NCBI GenBank assembly: GCA_025267735.1
Contig: CM046295.1
Span: 16,637,592 to 16,701,591, forward strand
Reading direction: 5' to 3'
Length of the DNA stretch: 64,000 bases
Origin: Mactra quadrangularis
Taxonomy: Eukaryota > Mollusca > Bivalvia > Venerida > Mactridae
The position numbers and the translations under genes are program-made. This document shows positions 43,306 through 54,408 of this stretch, in pieces; within the stretch, counting starts at the first letter, position 1; each line of letters starts with the position of its first letter. The notes under the pieces are model-generated. The model did not search any database, had not been told where the DNA came from, and worked only from the letters and a program-made list of their open reading frames with translations.

Positions 43306-43531
43306 TTTAAATAGACCACTTTAACATTAAAATAGTGCATTTTACATGATTATATGTTACTAAAATGTTTTTCAAACTTACTAAGATATTTAATTTATAA
43401 AATAGTTTACCCCCCCCCCTAAAATATTGATAAAAATTAGCTATGCTTATATACTATATATTTATGAAGTATATTAATCAACTGATAGCAATCATTGTTT
43501 GGGCATTAAATGTACAAACTTTAATTAACTA

Positions 43532-43832
43532 CAGGTCGTCCACGTAAACATTGCGTTTACAAATATTGCCGGTTTCCTAATACACTAATATTTAGGGTCG
43601 ATTTATTTCTAAGAATTTATAGTTTAGATATTTTTCACTTATTTAATAAACTCATTATTGTATAAAATTTATAATGTGCATAACATTATACACTAATTAA
43701 AATCAATGTAAAATATCAAAGGGATATATTTAAATCAGTAAAATGCTGTTCATGCATCAGCTTACTCGCCTATTTAGTGGACAAGTCCATTGTTTAAAGT
43801 ACAAAAACACGCATGACCTAGAATACGACCTG
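43532..43832. mobile_element. TIR element with TA flanks, copy 2 (~301 bp)
   Basis: Same ends as 11861-12163 (caggtcgtccacgtaaacat / atacgacctg), TA at both sides, nearly equal length. Confidence 0.82.
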
Positions 43833-44235
43833 TAATTCACCCTGGGGTAAGGTTAGTCCATTTTTAGCAAATGAGGAACAAATACAATAAATAAACAAAT
43901 TAACTTATAGCTGCAAGAAAAAAACTATACACTGTTTATAATAAAAAACAATGAACTAATCCACGATGAGGAATGCTCAGGACTACAATAACATAAACAA
44001 TTGTGATATGTTTTATGAGTGTCTTAGTTGCTGATGTAATGGAAAAAGTGTTTTATCATTACAAGCATGATTTACCAAGTGGTGGTGGTTTATCATCCAT
44101 GCTAATTTTGTTAAAACTAATTACACAAATTTTATTTTCAATACTGCCTACCCATGAAATGGATTGTCTCATTATTAATGTTACCTAAACACGTTTTGTT
44201 ATTTTGCACGCACTACCTTAAATTCTTTGCTGTAA

Positions 44236-44326
44236 CAGCAGTCTGTTCAATTACTCTAAACGTCCCAAAACGTTCCATAACGATACATTTGGAACTCCTC
44301 GGGCATTCGTTGAGAAAAATCTTATC
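44236..44326. repeat. End fragment of the 9736-type MITE
   Basis: 'gtctgttcaattactctaaacg' and 'cgatacatttggaactcctcg' match the left end of the full element. Confidence 0.65.
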
Positions 44327-45239
44327 TAAAAAACAAATAATATTTGACGTCCCACGGAAAAACCAGGCCAATGGCGAAAAAATCACAAATTTAGATTTTA
44401 ACATTTTCTGAAACTATATATATTCAAACATAAGTTGTGAAAATTTCAGATGATTTTGACCAGTGGTTAAAAAGTTACAGGGTTCTTAAGAAAGTATGAT
44501 GCACGAAAATATTTTAGGGCAACCGGGACGAAATTTCATCAGTTTTTATGTATACTACGGATATATTCTACAACAAAAAACAAGACATCTTAGATGTGAA
44601 TTCCCTTTTAATCAATATTTACATAATATCTTAAGACATAATAACAAAAAAGTATATTATTCAACTACACTAAGTTCACAATGTTTCCATGGCAACCATT
44701 TATTAGTGGTTTATAGCGCTGTTTATGTGAAATTTGAATTATTTGTTGTGAAATTCAATGTCACTAATGCATATAACAGGATAGAGTGTATTGGAAAGAA
44801 TTAAGTACAATTGCACACAATCATTTTATCAAAATGATAATGATAGGACATAAATTGTTAGTGTTCTAAATAAACCACTATGTATATATGGAAAACAAGT
44901 CAGAATAGAGAGGACAGGTTGTTGCTGTTTTTTTGTCATGCTCATAGTTTTAGTAAATCTTAGAACGCTTTACATAACTGCTATGTAAATTTATTTAATT
45001 ATCAAATTAAACAGGTTCACATATCTACCCATCATTATTTTTCGGAACAAAAAACGTTACCATAGCAACCATACCAGACATATTTAGCTAGACCAAAATA
45101 TTTTTTTCATCAAGAAATGTGAACTTTTGTGATTTTTTAAGCAATAAATTACAACAAATAAACTTAAATCAAGTTAAAATTTGAAATGTATCAACTTAAA
45201 AGCAGTTAGAATGCACATGATCATTTTAACATGCTTTAA

Positions 45240-45455
45240 GTGGTTAAGTTTCAACCTACTCACTCCTCATGGAAAGGCTAAATCACTGGATTTAGCTGTT
45301 AACCATCTATTTAGCGCATGCTTTCGTCAGTGACTGACGGAGTGGTAGGAGGGAGAATGGCCGTAGAAATAATTGACCAAGCTCCACGAAAGTATGCCCC
45401 GCCGTGATATTACCTATACAATGTGTTGCTAAGGTGTTACACCCAACAAAATACT
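45240..45455 (-). repeat. SINE family B, inverted
   Basis: 'ctggatttagctgttaacca', 'gtcagtgactgacgga' and 'ggagaatggccgtagaaata' are inverted body blocks. The tail-like 'acaatgtgttgctaaggtgtt' beside them is in the opposite orientation, which suggests a rearranged or double insertion. Confidence 0.7.
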
Positions 45456-46417
45456 TATAGTGATGATCAGATGAAGTAACCGTTATAGAAAGTTCAAAGT
45501 TCAAGAAGATCCGACCAGATCTTTAAAGTTTTATCGAAAGGTTTGGTTAGATTCATGGTAAACCAGTGCGTTCTATCGTTCCATTGTTCCGTGCGAAATT
45601 ATTACTATTCCAAGCCTAGATTGGGTTCCATGAGCTCATTGTAATATTTTCAGCAATTTGCAAATTTTGCAAAACTGCCGGGCCATTATTCATACCACAG
45701 TACAATAATAGCCACGTGACTTTTAGAATCTTAACAAAAACATGTTTATTGTCGAATGCATACAGCACGTGGCCGATTTTACCGCTTGGTTTATTTTTTG
45801 TGTGGAAGATTGGGAGCAATCGGAAAAAAACTCACAAAATCAAAGTTGAAATGTTTTTAATCACTTGTCTGGAAAGAGAAGATGGTGAAAAACATTTTTG
45901 TTTGCCTCATTTATTTATTTTTTGTTGTAAATCACGTGGCTATATACCATGCATACTTTCAGGACGATTATTTGTACACCCTGACGCCTTTTTAAGACTT
46001 TAATAACATTGTATCAAAATACATATTAGCATCGCATGATTAAAGTTACTAAATATCTACTAATAAATAGCAATTTCATGCCACGCAAAACAATCAACAA
46101 ATATTTGTGCTCAAGCAATCTAATGCCAGTTTTATGCGGGTGCAGTTTAAAGCCCCTATGTAAAGATGTATTGTATTGTATATATTCATTTACAGAAGAT
46201 GTGAAAATTGTTTTAAAGCCTTGAAGTCGTTTGGTCTATGAAATCAACTATCAAGTTCATTGTTCCATGCACAGGTGGCAGACACGGCCCCGAATCAAAA
46301 ACACTATATTGTTCGTTTTTTCCTCAACTTTCAAAGCTTGAATAATTTCACGGTGACTGAATGAATTGTTTTTGTACTGGTGGCCTAATTGTTATTAAAA
46401 CTATTTTGACTAAAACG

Positions 46418-46727
46418 TATCATACGGCATAAGCATCGTTTCTCGATCATAATACACATTTTCGGAAACTCATGAATGTATTACGACTTAAATTTCAACA
46501 AACGCATTCACCGTGTAATTATTCATGCTTTGACAGTTGAGAAAAACGAACAATACACATGTATAAGCATGTACACTATATAATTCGTTTTTTCTCAACT
46601 GTTAAAACATAAATAATTTCACGGTGAATGCGTTTGTTGACATTATCGTCGTGATACATTCATGAGTTTCCGAAAGTGTGTATTATAATCGAGTAAAGCT
46701 GCTTATGCCGTATTACAGGTTTTAGTC
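46418..46727. repeat. Long palindrome, arms ~150 bp
   Basis: Left arm 'gactaaaacgtatcatacgg ... catgaatgtattacgac ... caccgtgtaattattcatg' is reversed on the right ('cataaataatttcacggtg ... tacattcatgagtttccg ... gcttatgccgtat ... gttttagtc'), centred near 46572. A further partial copy of one arm lies at 46300-46360. Confidence 0.88.
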
Positions 46728-46752
46728 GAGATATATTATATATGACAGTTGA

Positions 46753-47122
46753 TGCAATGCAATGCAATGCAATGCAAAGCAATGCAGTACAGTACAGTAC
46801 AGTACAGTACAGTACAGTACAGTACAGTACAGTACAGTACAGTACAGTACAGTACAGTACAGTACAGTACAGTACAGTACAGTACAGTACAGTACAGTAC
46901 AGTACAGTACAGTACAGTACAGTACAGTACAGTACAGTACAGTACAGTACAGTACAGTACAGTACAGTACAATACAGTACAGTACAGTACAGTACAATAC
47001 AATACAATACAATACAATACAATACAATACAATACAATACAATACAATACAATACAATACAATACAATACAATACAATACAATACAATACAATACAATAC
47101 AATACAATACAATACAATACAA
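46753..47122. repeat. Compound pentanucleotide array: TGCAA, then GTACA, then ATACA
   Basis: About 6 copies of tgcaa, about 40 of gtaca, a short mixed zone (46971-46995) and about 26 of ataca. Neighbouring unit types differ by one or two bases. All frames of both strands are open, giving several spurious ORFs over 120 residues. Confidence 0.95.
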
Positions 47123-47395
47123 ACTTTATTTATTGTAGGACATTTTATAACAAAATACATATTAACATTAACTATGAATAAGCTATTCATACCGACATGT
47201 ATATAGTGTTTTTGTTTCGGGACCGTGTCGACCGCCTGTGGTTCCATTTACGACCAGAGCAAGCTGCGTCATTGGCCTGTTAATTTGACAAGCTGGTTAG
47301 ATTCCAGTGGGTGCGAATAAAAAATAATAGTTAGCTGAAAGTGACATCATAAATAAGTCTTAGAATTCATCATAGTTAAATGGTCATAATCTTGT

Positions 47396-47495
47396 CTGGT
47401 TCCCAGTCGTACTTTGACTGGTAAAAGTACGTCAGGCTAAGCATGATAATGGCCGCGCCCGATGTAATGGACGAGGTATTGGATAATTATGTTTT
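47396..47495. repeat. Dispersed repeat end (inverted relative to 18640-18745)
   Basis: 'ggttcccagtcgtactttgac', 'gtaaaagtacgtcaggc' and 'gcgcccgatgtaatgg'. Confidence 0.65.
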
Positions 47496-47658
47496 TCAAA
47501 TGAATATTTCTGACTACACAGGCTTAAATCAAAGGATCATAGTACAAGAATTATAATGGATACCTATTTTAGTTGTTCGATTACATCTATGCTAAATAAA
47601 GTATCTGAAATTCAACCGAGGCTAATTTACGTCCGAAATGTACATTTTAGTACATATT

Positions 47659-48091
47659 GGGTACGTTCCACAAGGCGATCACTAGCTAGCTCTTTTTTGA
47701 AAGCGATTTATTGTAGCATAAGAGGTCTACGGAACGGTTTGCTTCAAACTAGCAAATCCAAGATGGCGACTTTCTAAAACAAAAAAGTTCAGAATTGTAA
47801 CAAATGAAAAACATTCAAATCAATTATCATCATGATTATTCTATTTAAACCGCTTTGACGAAATATTAGCAATAAATGAAATATATATCAGTATTCTTGA
47901 AAAAGAAACACATATCCACAGGGGGGCAGCCATTTTGAAAAAAGGCAGAAACGTTCCGAATGATACGGCTAGCGAGAAAAAAACTTGCTACGTATCGCTA
48001 GCTAGCAATTCAATTTGCTCGATCGTAGCAAACCGTACCGTAGGATATCGCTACATAGCGCTAGCTATCGATCGCCTTGCGGAACGTGCCC
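47659..48091. mobile_element. TIR element, ~433 bp
   Basis: Left end gggtacgttccacaaggcga (then tcactagctagc); right end is its inverse (gctagctatcgatcgccttg, cggaacgtgccc). The region 'gcagccattttgaaaaaagg' inside has an inverse near 47755 (aagatggcgactttc). Superfamily unknown. Confidence 0.75.
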
Positions 48092-49371
48092 GTAGTTATT
48101 TTATGCGCTTTTTGGTGGTATAGTGCGTAAAAATTAACCCCGACATGACCTTTCACATTTGCATCTAATAATTATCTACACATATCCCGACGAAAGTCAG
48201 TACCACACCTATTCTACACTTCGACAGCGATCGTAAACTTATAGAAGTATGTTGATGTATTAAATTTCAACAGATAATCCTCACGGTCACTGTGTAATCG
48301 AACATTAATACTACATTCGTATTCAATGTAATGAATATTCTTGCATAAAGGTCAGGTCGGGGTCAATATTTACGCACAATATGCAATTATTTGTCCAGAG
48401 ATAGAAAAATCGGTGAACAACGAGTGCGTTTGTTAACCTTATTATTAGTTGATGTAGATCACGTGACTACTTGCTCTGATTCTTTGCCACTCGACCCCCT
48501 GATCAGCTTTTAAAGTTGAGTAACCGCTCGGCATTGAATTCCAGTTAAATTTTCATCAATACTTTATTATCCCATATTCACTTCATAACTGGGTACAAAA
48601 TTCATAATCACCGAGTCAATAATTTAAGCCTAGCTAGATAAAAAAACCTGTCAGGGTGAATGATCGCTCTTTTTAATGAACAAAACTCAAACACTTTTAA
48701 CAGTTTTAAAGTTCGGCAACTTTGAATATGAGTTATTTAATAGCACATCAAAACTAGTGTCTACTTTCACTTTGAAATGTTATGAATAACATATTCAACA
48801 TATTTTAGCGATAGTTGCCTTTCTGTTTTTTAGATAGAAAAATGTCCTTTTTTACATGGGGTTTCCCCATGTTTAGTAGTGGACTGAGGCAAATCCACAT
48901 CAAAATTTGTCGCGGACGATTACATTCGGTTGTGCGCGCGCAAATAAAGAGATAATTACCACTGCTATTAATATAGTCCGCATTACGCGTTAACAAGCAG
49001 ACGATAAGAAGCACGTGTATATCTTATCTAGTTTATGTAAGGTAAAGGTCCCTTGTAACGCTTCCATGAGTTGTATACAGCCATATACTTTTCCAAAACC
49101 CCATGTCTGACAGCGCTATCGACGCTTTGATCTATATTCTTCTACATGAGACTTTAACTTGATCAGTAAACTGTCCGCTTTCTAAAAAGATTAACGAATG
49201 CACTTAAAGTTTGTTTGAGATATCAGACGACAGAAAAATATCGATTTTATTTCAGATCCCATTTTTTCTTATCGATAAAATCCGCAATAAGCTCGTAAGG
49301 TACGTAAGAACTACCTACATTGTATATGAGTTTACTCGACTGTGGTTTGCAAACTAAAGCTTGTGAAATCT

Positions 49372-49870
49372 CTATTATTATCATCATCATCATCACCATT
49401 AGTATCATTATCGTCATCAGTATCATCTTCATTATCATCAATAGCATGAGCATCGGTATTGTCATCATTATTATTAATATCATTATCGTCATCATTGTTA
49501 TTATCATTATTATCATCATTATCAATTTCATGAGCACCATTATCGTCATTATCGTCATCATTATTATCATCATCATCATCATTAATATTATTATCATTAT
49601 CGTCATCATTATCATCATTATAATTATAAATAACATTAGCACCATTATTGCCATTACTATTTTTTAATTTATCATCATCATTATTATTAATATCATGAGC
49701 ACCATTATCGTCATTATCGTCATCATTATTATTATCATTAGTATTATCATTATCATTATCATCATCATTATCATCATCATCATCATTATTATTATATACG
49801 TCATCATTATTATTTTCATTAGTATCATCATTATCGTTATTATTATCATCATCATTATAGTCATCATAGT
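49372..49870. repeat. Imperfect (ATC/ATT)n trinucleotide region, ~500 bp
   Basis: Long run of tca/tta/tcg triplets. It produces poly-Ile and poly-Met frames on both strands. Not coding. Confidence 0.95.
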
Positions 49871-49875
49871 ATATT

Positions 49876-50092
49876 ATACGATCGTTAAGGCAATGAGTGA
49901 CGTTTAAAAATTTATGGACAAAAACGAAACATCACTCATTGCCTAAGCGATCTTATATTTATTTACTTCAACACCGGTAGTTTCAAAATAACGTCTAAAT
50001 ATGTCCGAGACTATTCGCAGCGAATGGTCGAGTAGTTCCGAATGTATCGTTACGGAACATTTTAGAACGTTTATGGTAATTGAACACGCTAC
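49876..50092. mobile_element. Right half of the 9736-type MITE
   Basis: 'cgatcgttaaggcaatgagtga', the inner foldback 'gaaacatcactcattgcct', and the right terminus 'gtaattgaacacgctac'. The left half is replaced by the trinucleotide run, which may have expanded from its breakpoint. Confidence 0.75.
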
Positions 50093-50414
50093 AGTTGTGT
50101 TGACCAAAAAATAATCACGTGATACCCATTTCTCAAAATAACGAAGTCACTTTTTTGAAGATTACACAGCAGAATAACTTACCTTTATATACTTTATTTT
50201 CCCGCCAAAACACGCGAACCACGAGACTATCGTGCATCACGTTAAACTAACTTTTAACTTGTAATAAAACTTAAACGTGTTTACATGTGTCATTCTTAAA
50301 ATAAATAAAACAGACTGCTCAGTAGATGTCTAAAGGGGTTTAAAGGTATATATTTATTAAAGCTTTGATATTACTGATGTTTTCGTTCATATTTATTTGA
50401 ATGTTACTTTTGTC

Positions 50415-50590
50415 TTTGTTGGGTTGACGCCGTAGCAACACATTGTATAGGTCATATCTTGACGACCAATCAACCTACCCCCCCCCCCCCCTGGAAAGTT
50501 TCTGGGAAGTCTTTTAGGCGCATACTTCCAGTGACTGACAACTGCCCAACGTGATTAAGAAACAGTGATAGGAGGGTAAAAGATAGGCCA
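50415..50590 (-). repeat. SINE family B-like inverted fragment with poly-C run
   Basis: 'cgcatacttccagtgactga' and 'aacagtgataggagg' are inverted family-B blocks. A run of about 14 C lies at 50478-50491. Confidence 0.55.
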
Positions 50591-50825
50591 CCATTGGTTA
50601 GTTATGATAAATATGATCGTAGCAAGGACAGTAGTTGCTGACTATTTACTGTGTGTAGTATGAGGGACTCACTATGCTATTTGGTAATACATTCATCGCC
50701 GTATGATCCTAACGGTTTGACTGAATAGCGAATATTTCCCTTTATACTTCAAATAAAATGAACTCTGCATAGCGCCGGGTATCTTTTTAAAATATTTCTT
50801 GTTATGATGTTTGATTATTTTTCAG

Positions 50826-50946
50826 ACAATGGAAGGTCACACAACTCGAAAGGTCAAAGCGGCGGCCATGTTTTCTCTGCTGTTTATAATGTTTATGTGT
50901 ACGTACATAATAATGACGGAAAATAAAACCGTGTACTACGAACAAG
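50826..50946 (+). CDS. Sulfotransferase exon 1: cytoplasmic tail and signal anchor
   Basis: Acceptor gattatttttcag ends at 50825, ATG at 50829 with A at -3 and G at +4, donor ggtaaga at 50947. Encodes MEGHTTRKVKAAAMFSLLFI and the rest of a ~20-residue hydrophobic helix, then ENKTVYYEQ. NKT is a possible N-glycosylation site on the lumenal side. It leaves in phase 1. Confidence 0.85.
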
Positions 50947-53553
50947 GTAAGAAAAACATTCGGAAATACTCGGTAAATTTCGTGAGCAATAAGCTTTTTA
51001 AGCCTCTGGTGTAATCGGAACCGCTCGGTAATTTCCGTAAGTAATAAGCTATAAAAAAAACTCGGGTGTTATCGGCACACTTCGGTAATTTTCGTGAACA
51101 TTAAGCTTTAAAGGCCTGCATTAACGATCGCCGAAGTGTTTTGAATCAATAGAACACATGATTGAAATGAAATGGAAAAAAAACAATACATGTATATTTA
51201 AAATGTCTGTCTAACTAACCACTGCGTCACGGTCGCTTACATCATACCTACGTCATATAATAGGTTCAAACCCGTATCTTGGTCATTTCATTTCATTAAA
51301 CCGACTAGCTACGAATATAACCAGACTAGTTACGGTTTTAAACGGAATTTATTGAATGTCCATTTTATAGGTGAAATAACAATCCATAAATACAAAGTGC
51401 TTTTATCCCTGGATGAGTTTCTACCCAAAGCCACACAGTGTATTCTACTTTCGTTTTCAAATGTCTGTGAAAAGAATGACACGTTAGAATAAGAGGTAAA
51501 GAAGCCGCTTGAAATTTTTTATTTCACGTACTTTTTAAGGTAGCAATATTATATTGAGTAATCACAAAAACATATTCAGTATGTTCAGTACAGTTGGACA
51601 GAGAAATTATTAGAAATTCAATGTAAACTATGCCACGTGTTTTCTGGTAAATAAACATTTTTACCCATGATGCTTAGCATAGTGTCACACAGAACAGTCT
51701 ATAAGCACAATGGCATCTCTATTCGGAACTACCTCGGCGATCTTCTACACAGATAAACATCGGATATTATAAAGTGAAAACGTAGATCTAACATGGATTC
51801 CATAGAAATTGTGTTTCAATGTATCTGTAGATAATTCATGTTCATTTGCTTTGATAATGACTTCTAAATGTTGTTTTGTAGCTTAGTAGCAATCAAATTG
51901 TTAGATGAAACTACTTGCTAGTGAGTTATTCACAGGGGCTTATAACCTGGTTGTATTCCTACTACGTCTGATATCAGAGGTATATCTCAATAGAAGATTG
52001 CCGAGGTATTTCCGAATGTGACGTCACTTACTATCAACGTTGTTTTGACTATTGCAGGAAACATGCTGCGACCAAACAACGTTGACATTTTTTCACAAAA
52101 ATTACTGAACCCAACAAAAGACAAACTTAAATTTGAAAATAAAAACTTTCCGAATGAAAATTTCTTCCAATCATCATCAACAACAACAACGTCATCAACC
52201 GCCTTCGCTCGTTTGAAAATTCAAAAGCTAAGTCAAGACTTCGCGGAAACCGGAAGTAAGTCAGTTGAAAAAGCAACTGCGCATGCGTGGACTGAATCAA
52301 CAACAACAACAACACAAAGTCCTGAACAGTTCTCGTCTTTGTCAGCACAAAATGTTGCCTCAAATACAGGTAAGAACGATAACTCGAACTTTCCTATAAA
52401 TAAATTTGATGACGTAGAACACATGTATTTAAATTCCAGCCAATCAAGTTCGTCTGATTCTTATGACGTCATTCATACGTCACGGATTCGAAATATTCGA
52501 AGAGCTTGTAGCAATGAAACTGTATTTAGAGACCAAGTTTATCATGGTGCTTTTTCAACCAGATTTTTCAGCTCAAAGGATTATAATTTCGCGTACTGCA
52601 AAGTGCCAAAAAGTGGGAGCACATTTTGGATGCAAATTTTCACTATTCTTGAAAAGGGAGTTGATATTGGTGCAGAAGCATTCAATGAACGGCGGAGCAA
52701 AGTTCATTCACAAACGTTTAAATACATGAGCCGTTTTGAAACAGTGAAAAATGAATTATTTAGAACAATTCTCGTGTCACGTGACCCATACTCGAGATTA
52801 TACTCAGCGTACGTGGACAAGTCATTTTTACCACTCGTGCCATCAATAAATAACCAAATAAAAGCAGCCCAAAGATCCAAGATGAAAAATCAAGAAGAAG
52901 GTGTCTCGTGTCCCTTTAATGTTTCGTTCCAAGAATTCCTGGATTGGGTTATCGACACTGGATCTACGAAGACTTTAAATAGACATTGGGCTCCGATTAT
53001 CTCCCTTTGTCGCCCCTGCGAGGTAAACTCCTTTATTTTAGTGAAACAGGAAAGCTTTTCAAAAGATGTGGAATTTGCTTTGAGACAAGTTGGAGTTGCT
53101 GGGGAGAAGTTTGACTACATTATGTCAGCTTTGCATGAACATAGAGCAGAATTTTCACTACCTGGAATTATTGAAACTGTTTTCAAAACTTTATCTAAAT
53201 CAACCGTCGTTCAAACATGCCTTGGTTCAAAAGGTATTGCTGAACGCACCTGGCACTCGTTTCAAATACAAGGCTATATAAACAAACACATTGAGTTTCC
53301 GGAACATCTTTTCTCAGACAAGGGCAGTAACTCTTTCTCAAATACGACTTATTTTACTGAGATTGTTTTGGATACAATAAAACAGAAACCATTGTCTTCA
53401 ACCGAAAGCAAACAGCAAAGATTAGATTTTTTATTGAATGCTTATGAGGACATACATGAGGAAACAATTAAAGGAATTCAGAATTTGTATAAACAGGATT
53501 TTATTGTTTATGGGTACACTAATCAACCCCCTAGAAGATATGGTTTAGTTTAG
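50829..53553 (+). CDS. Carbohydrate sulfotransferase (Sulfotransfer_2 / HNK-1 ST family), two exons, Golgi type II membrane enzyme
   Basis: Exons 50829-50946 and 52058-53553 join in phase 1 (G|GA) to give about 537 residues. It should transfer sulfate from PAPS to a sugar hydroxyl of a glycan in the Golgi lumen. Residues ~12-32 (AAAMFSLLFIMFMCTYIIM) are a signal anchor behind a short basic tail. Residues ~40-200 are a Ser/Thr/Asn-rich stem with runs such as SSSTTTTSST and ESTTTTTQSP. CKVPKSGSTFW (~220-230) is the 5'-phosphosulfate loop and LVSRDPYSRLYSAYVDK (~278-294) the 3'-phosphate loop. The segments HWAPIISLCRPCEVN and LVKQESF are also typical of the CHST8-14 group. The length is somewhat above the usual 350-430 because of the stem. 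Acceptor tgattatttttcag precedes the ATG, so a 5' UTR exon is expected upstream. The acceptor substrate cannot be told from sequence. Confidence 0.9.
52058..53553 (+). CDS. Sulfotransferase exon 2: stem and catalytic cassette I
   Basis: Acceptor tgttttgactattgcag ends at 52057. It encodes GNMLRPNNVDIF, then the stem, then the whole catalytic domain to TAG at 53551. A strong donor-like site, acag|gtaaga, lies inside the stem at 52369/52370 in phase 1 and could be used to skip cassette I (see findings). The frame is also open for 39 bases upstream of the acceptor, but without a good start. Confidence 0.9.
52359..52376 (+). promoter_or_regulatory. Candidate alternative 5' splice site inside exon 2
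   Basis: aatacag|gtaagaacg matches the donor consensus at about eight positions. It leaves phase 1, the same phase as the acceptors at 52057 and 59092. Use is inferred, not shown. Confidence 0.5.
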
Positions 53554-53705
53554 GGTTTCTTTCAGGATAAAAAGACTTACAAATTGCCATATTATTTAAA
53601 TATAGAATGTATCATTTTACATGAAAATTCACAAAACTCATTTCGAAATTACGTTTGTTTAGCATAATAGCATATCGACAGCTCACAACTCATTTGTTAT
53701 ATAAA

Positions 53706-53890
53706 ACCAAACCGGCTTGCTCAGTTGGTAATTGGAAATACAACTGATTGACGGGGCCATGAGTTCGGGTCCCGAGCGGGACTTGCTTTCGTGGGCTCTG
53801 GTCATGAAATAATTTCTACGGCCACTCTCACTCCTACCACTGATTCTAAATCATGAAGGTCAGTTGTCAGTCACTGACGGAAGTAGGTGA
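53706..53890 (+). repeat. SINE family B, 5' two thirds
   Basis: Head 'ccggcttgctcagttggtaa', box-B-like gagttcgggtccc, 'ggtcatgaaataatttctac' and 'gtcagtcactgacggaagta'. Begins 150 bp after cassette I stop. Confidence 0.8.
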
Positions 53891-54016
53891 TGCAAATACA
53901 GTAGTACACCGTTTTCTGCTTACTCAGTGCTTAGCCTCGCCTAGGTATCACGTTAGTCTGACTCAAAATAAAAAATTACAGCTCTTTAAATGTCTTAGTC
54001 GAGGCAGATTGTTTAC

Positions 54017-54408
54017 TAGGGCTGTCACGATATACCGGTGTATCGGTATACTGCAATACGCAGCTGTGTCAATACGTACCGCGGTACGATTTTAACGAAC
54101 CGGTATTTGGCGATATTTTTTATTTCATTGAAAAGTTCTTCCCTTCGCGAAATAAAAAGTAGCGAAATATCAGTTGTTTTTTTCCTTTGTTCATTCTATT
54201 TAATCTTAAGTTACAAGAATTTAACCGATTGGGGCGCGTCACGGTCCTAAATGACCGTATATACTTAAAAAGGCCAGATTGTATCAGTAGCCGCATGTAA
54301 GATTTGCAATGTTTCTGTTAAATACAGCGGAGGCACAACGAATCTAAAAGCTCACGATATATCGTGGAACGTATCGCGATACGCTTCTGGTGTATCGTGA
54401 CAGCCCTA
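54017..54408 (+). mobile_element. hAT-superfamily remnant with 8-bp target duplication
   Basis: TIRs tagggctgtcacgata / tatcgtgacagcccta, flanked by an exact 8-bp duplication TTGTTTAC (54009-54016, 54409-54416). 392 bp long, with an embedded piece of transposase-like coding sequence (next entry). 8-bp duplications and these ends are hAT hallmarks. Confidence 0.92.
54287..54355 (+). pseudogene. BED-type zinc finger fragment of a hAT transposase
   Basis: One frame reads VAACKICNVSVKYSGGTTNL followed by KAH: the Cys-x2-Cys and TTNLxxH parts of a BED finger, the N-terminal DNA-binding domain of hAT/ZBED transposases. The second His/Cys is not visible before the TIR. It shows that this MITE derives from an autonomous hAT by internal deletion. 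Confidence 0.8.

Larger units (their letters stand above)
46270..47240. mobile_element. ~970-bp foldback element containing a long palindrome and a pentanucleotide array
   Basis: Outer inverted ends: 'cacaggtggc', 'gacacgg' and 'aaaaacactatat' at 46270-46310 are reversed at 47198-47240 ('atatagtgtttttg', 'ccgtgtc', 'ccgcctgtg'). Inside are a ~310-bp palindrome (46418-46727) and the array 46753-47122. No coding capacity. Confidence 0.75.
39450..50825. other. Intergenic region without a recognised gene
   Basis: Apart from the repeats listed separately, I see no domain-bearing frame or splice-consistent exon chain. A GC-rich patch with gcgc/gagcgc motifs is at 42095-42180. 44400-45140 looks like old repeat sequence. 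The strongest open frames (44496-44804, 45716-46003) have no recognisable features. Confidence 0.55.

Noticed and set aside
44496..44804. 102-residue frame
   Set aside because: No recognisable domain, splice context or coding composition; the surrounding sequence looks like an old repeat.
46660..47247. Frames of 128-195 residues on both strands (YCIVL, QYNTI, QYSTV periods)
   Set aside because: Pentanucleotide repeat without stops; no unique sequence with domain features at either side.
49247..49907. Poly-Ile and poly-Met membrane-like proteins
   Set aside because: Imperfect ATC/ATT trinucleotide run on both strands.
52370..52439. A 70-bp intron in sulfotransferase exon 2 (donor 52370, acceptor-like 'ttccag' at 52439)
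   Set aside because: Removing 70 bp shifts the frame away from the catalytic domain.
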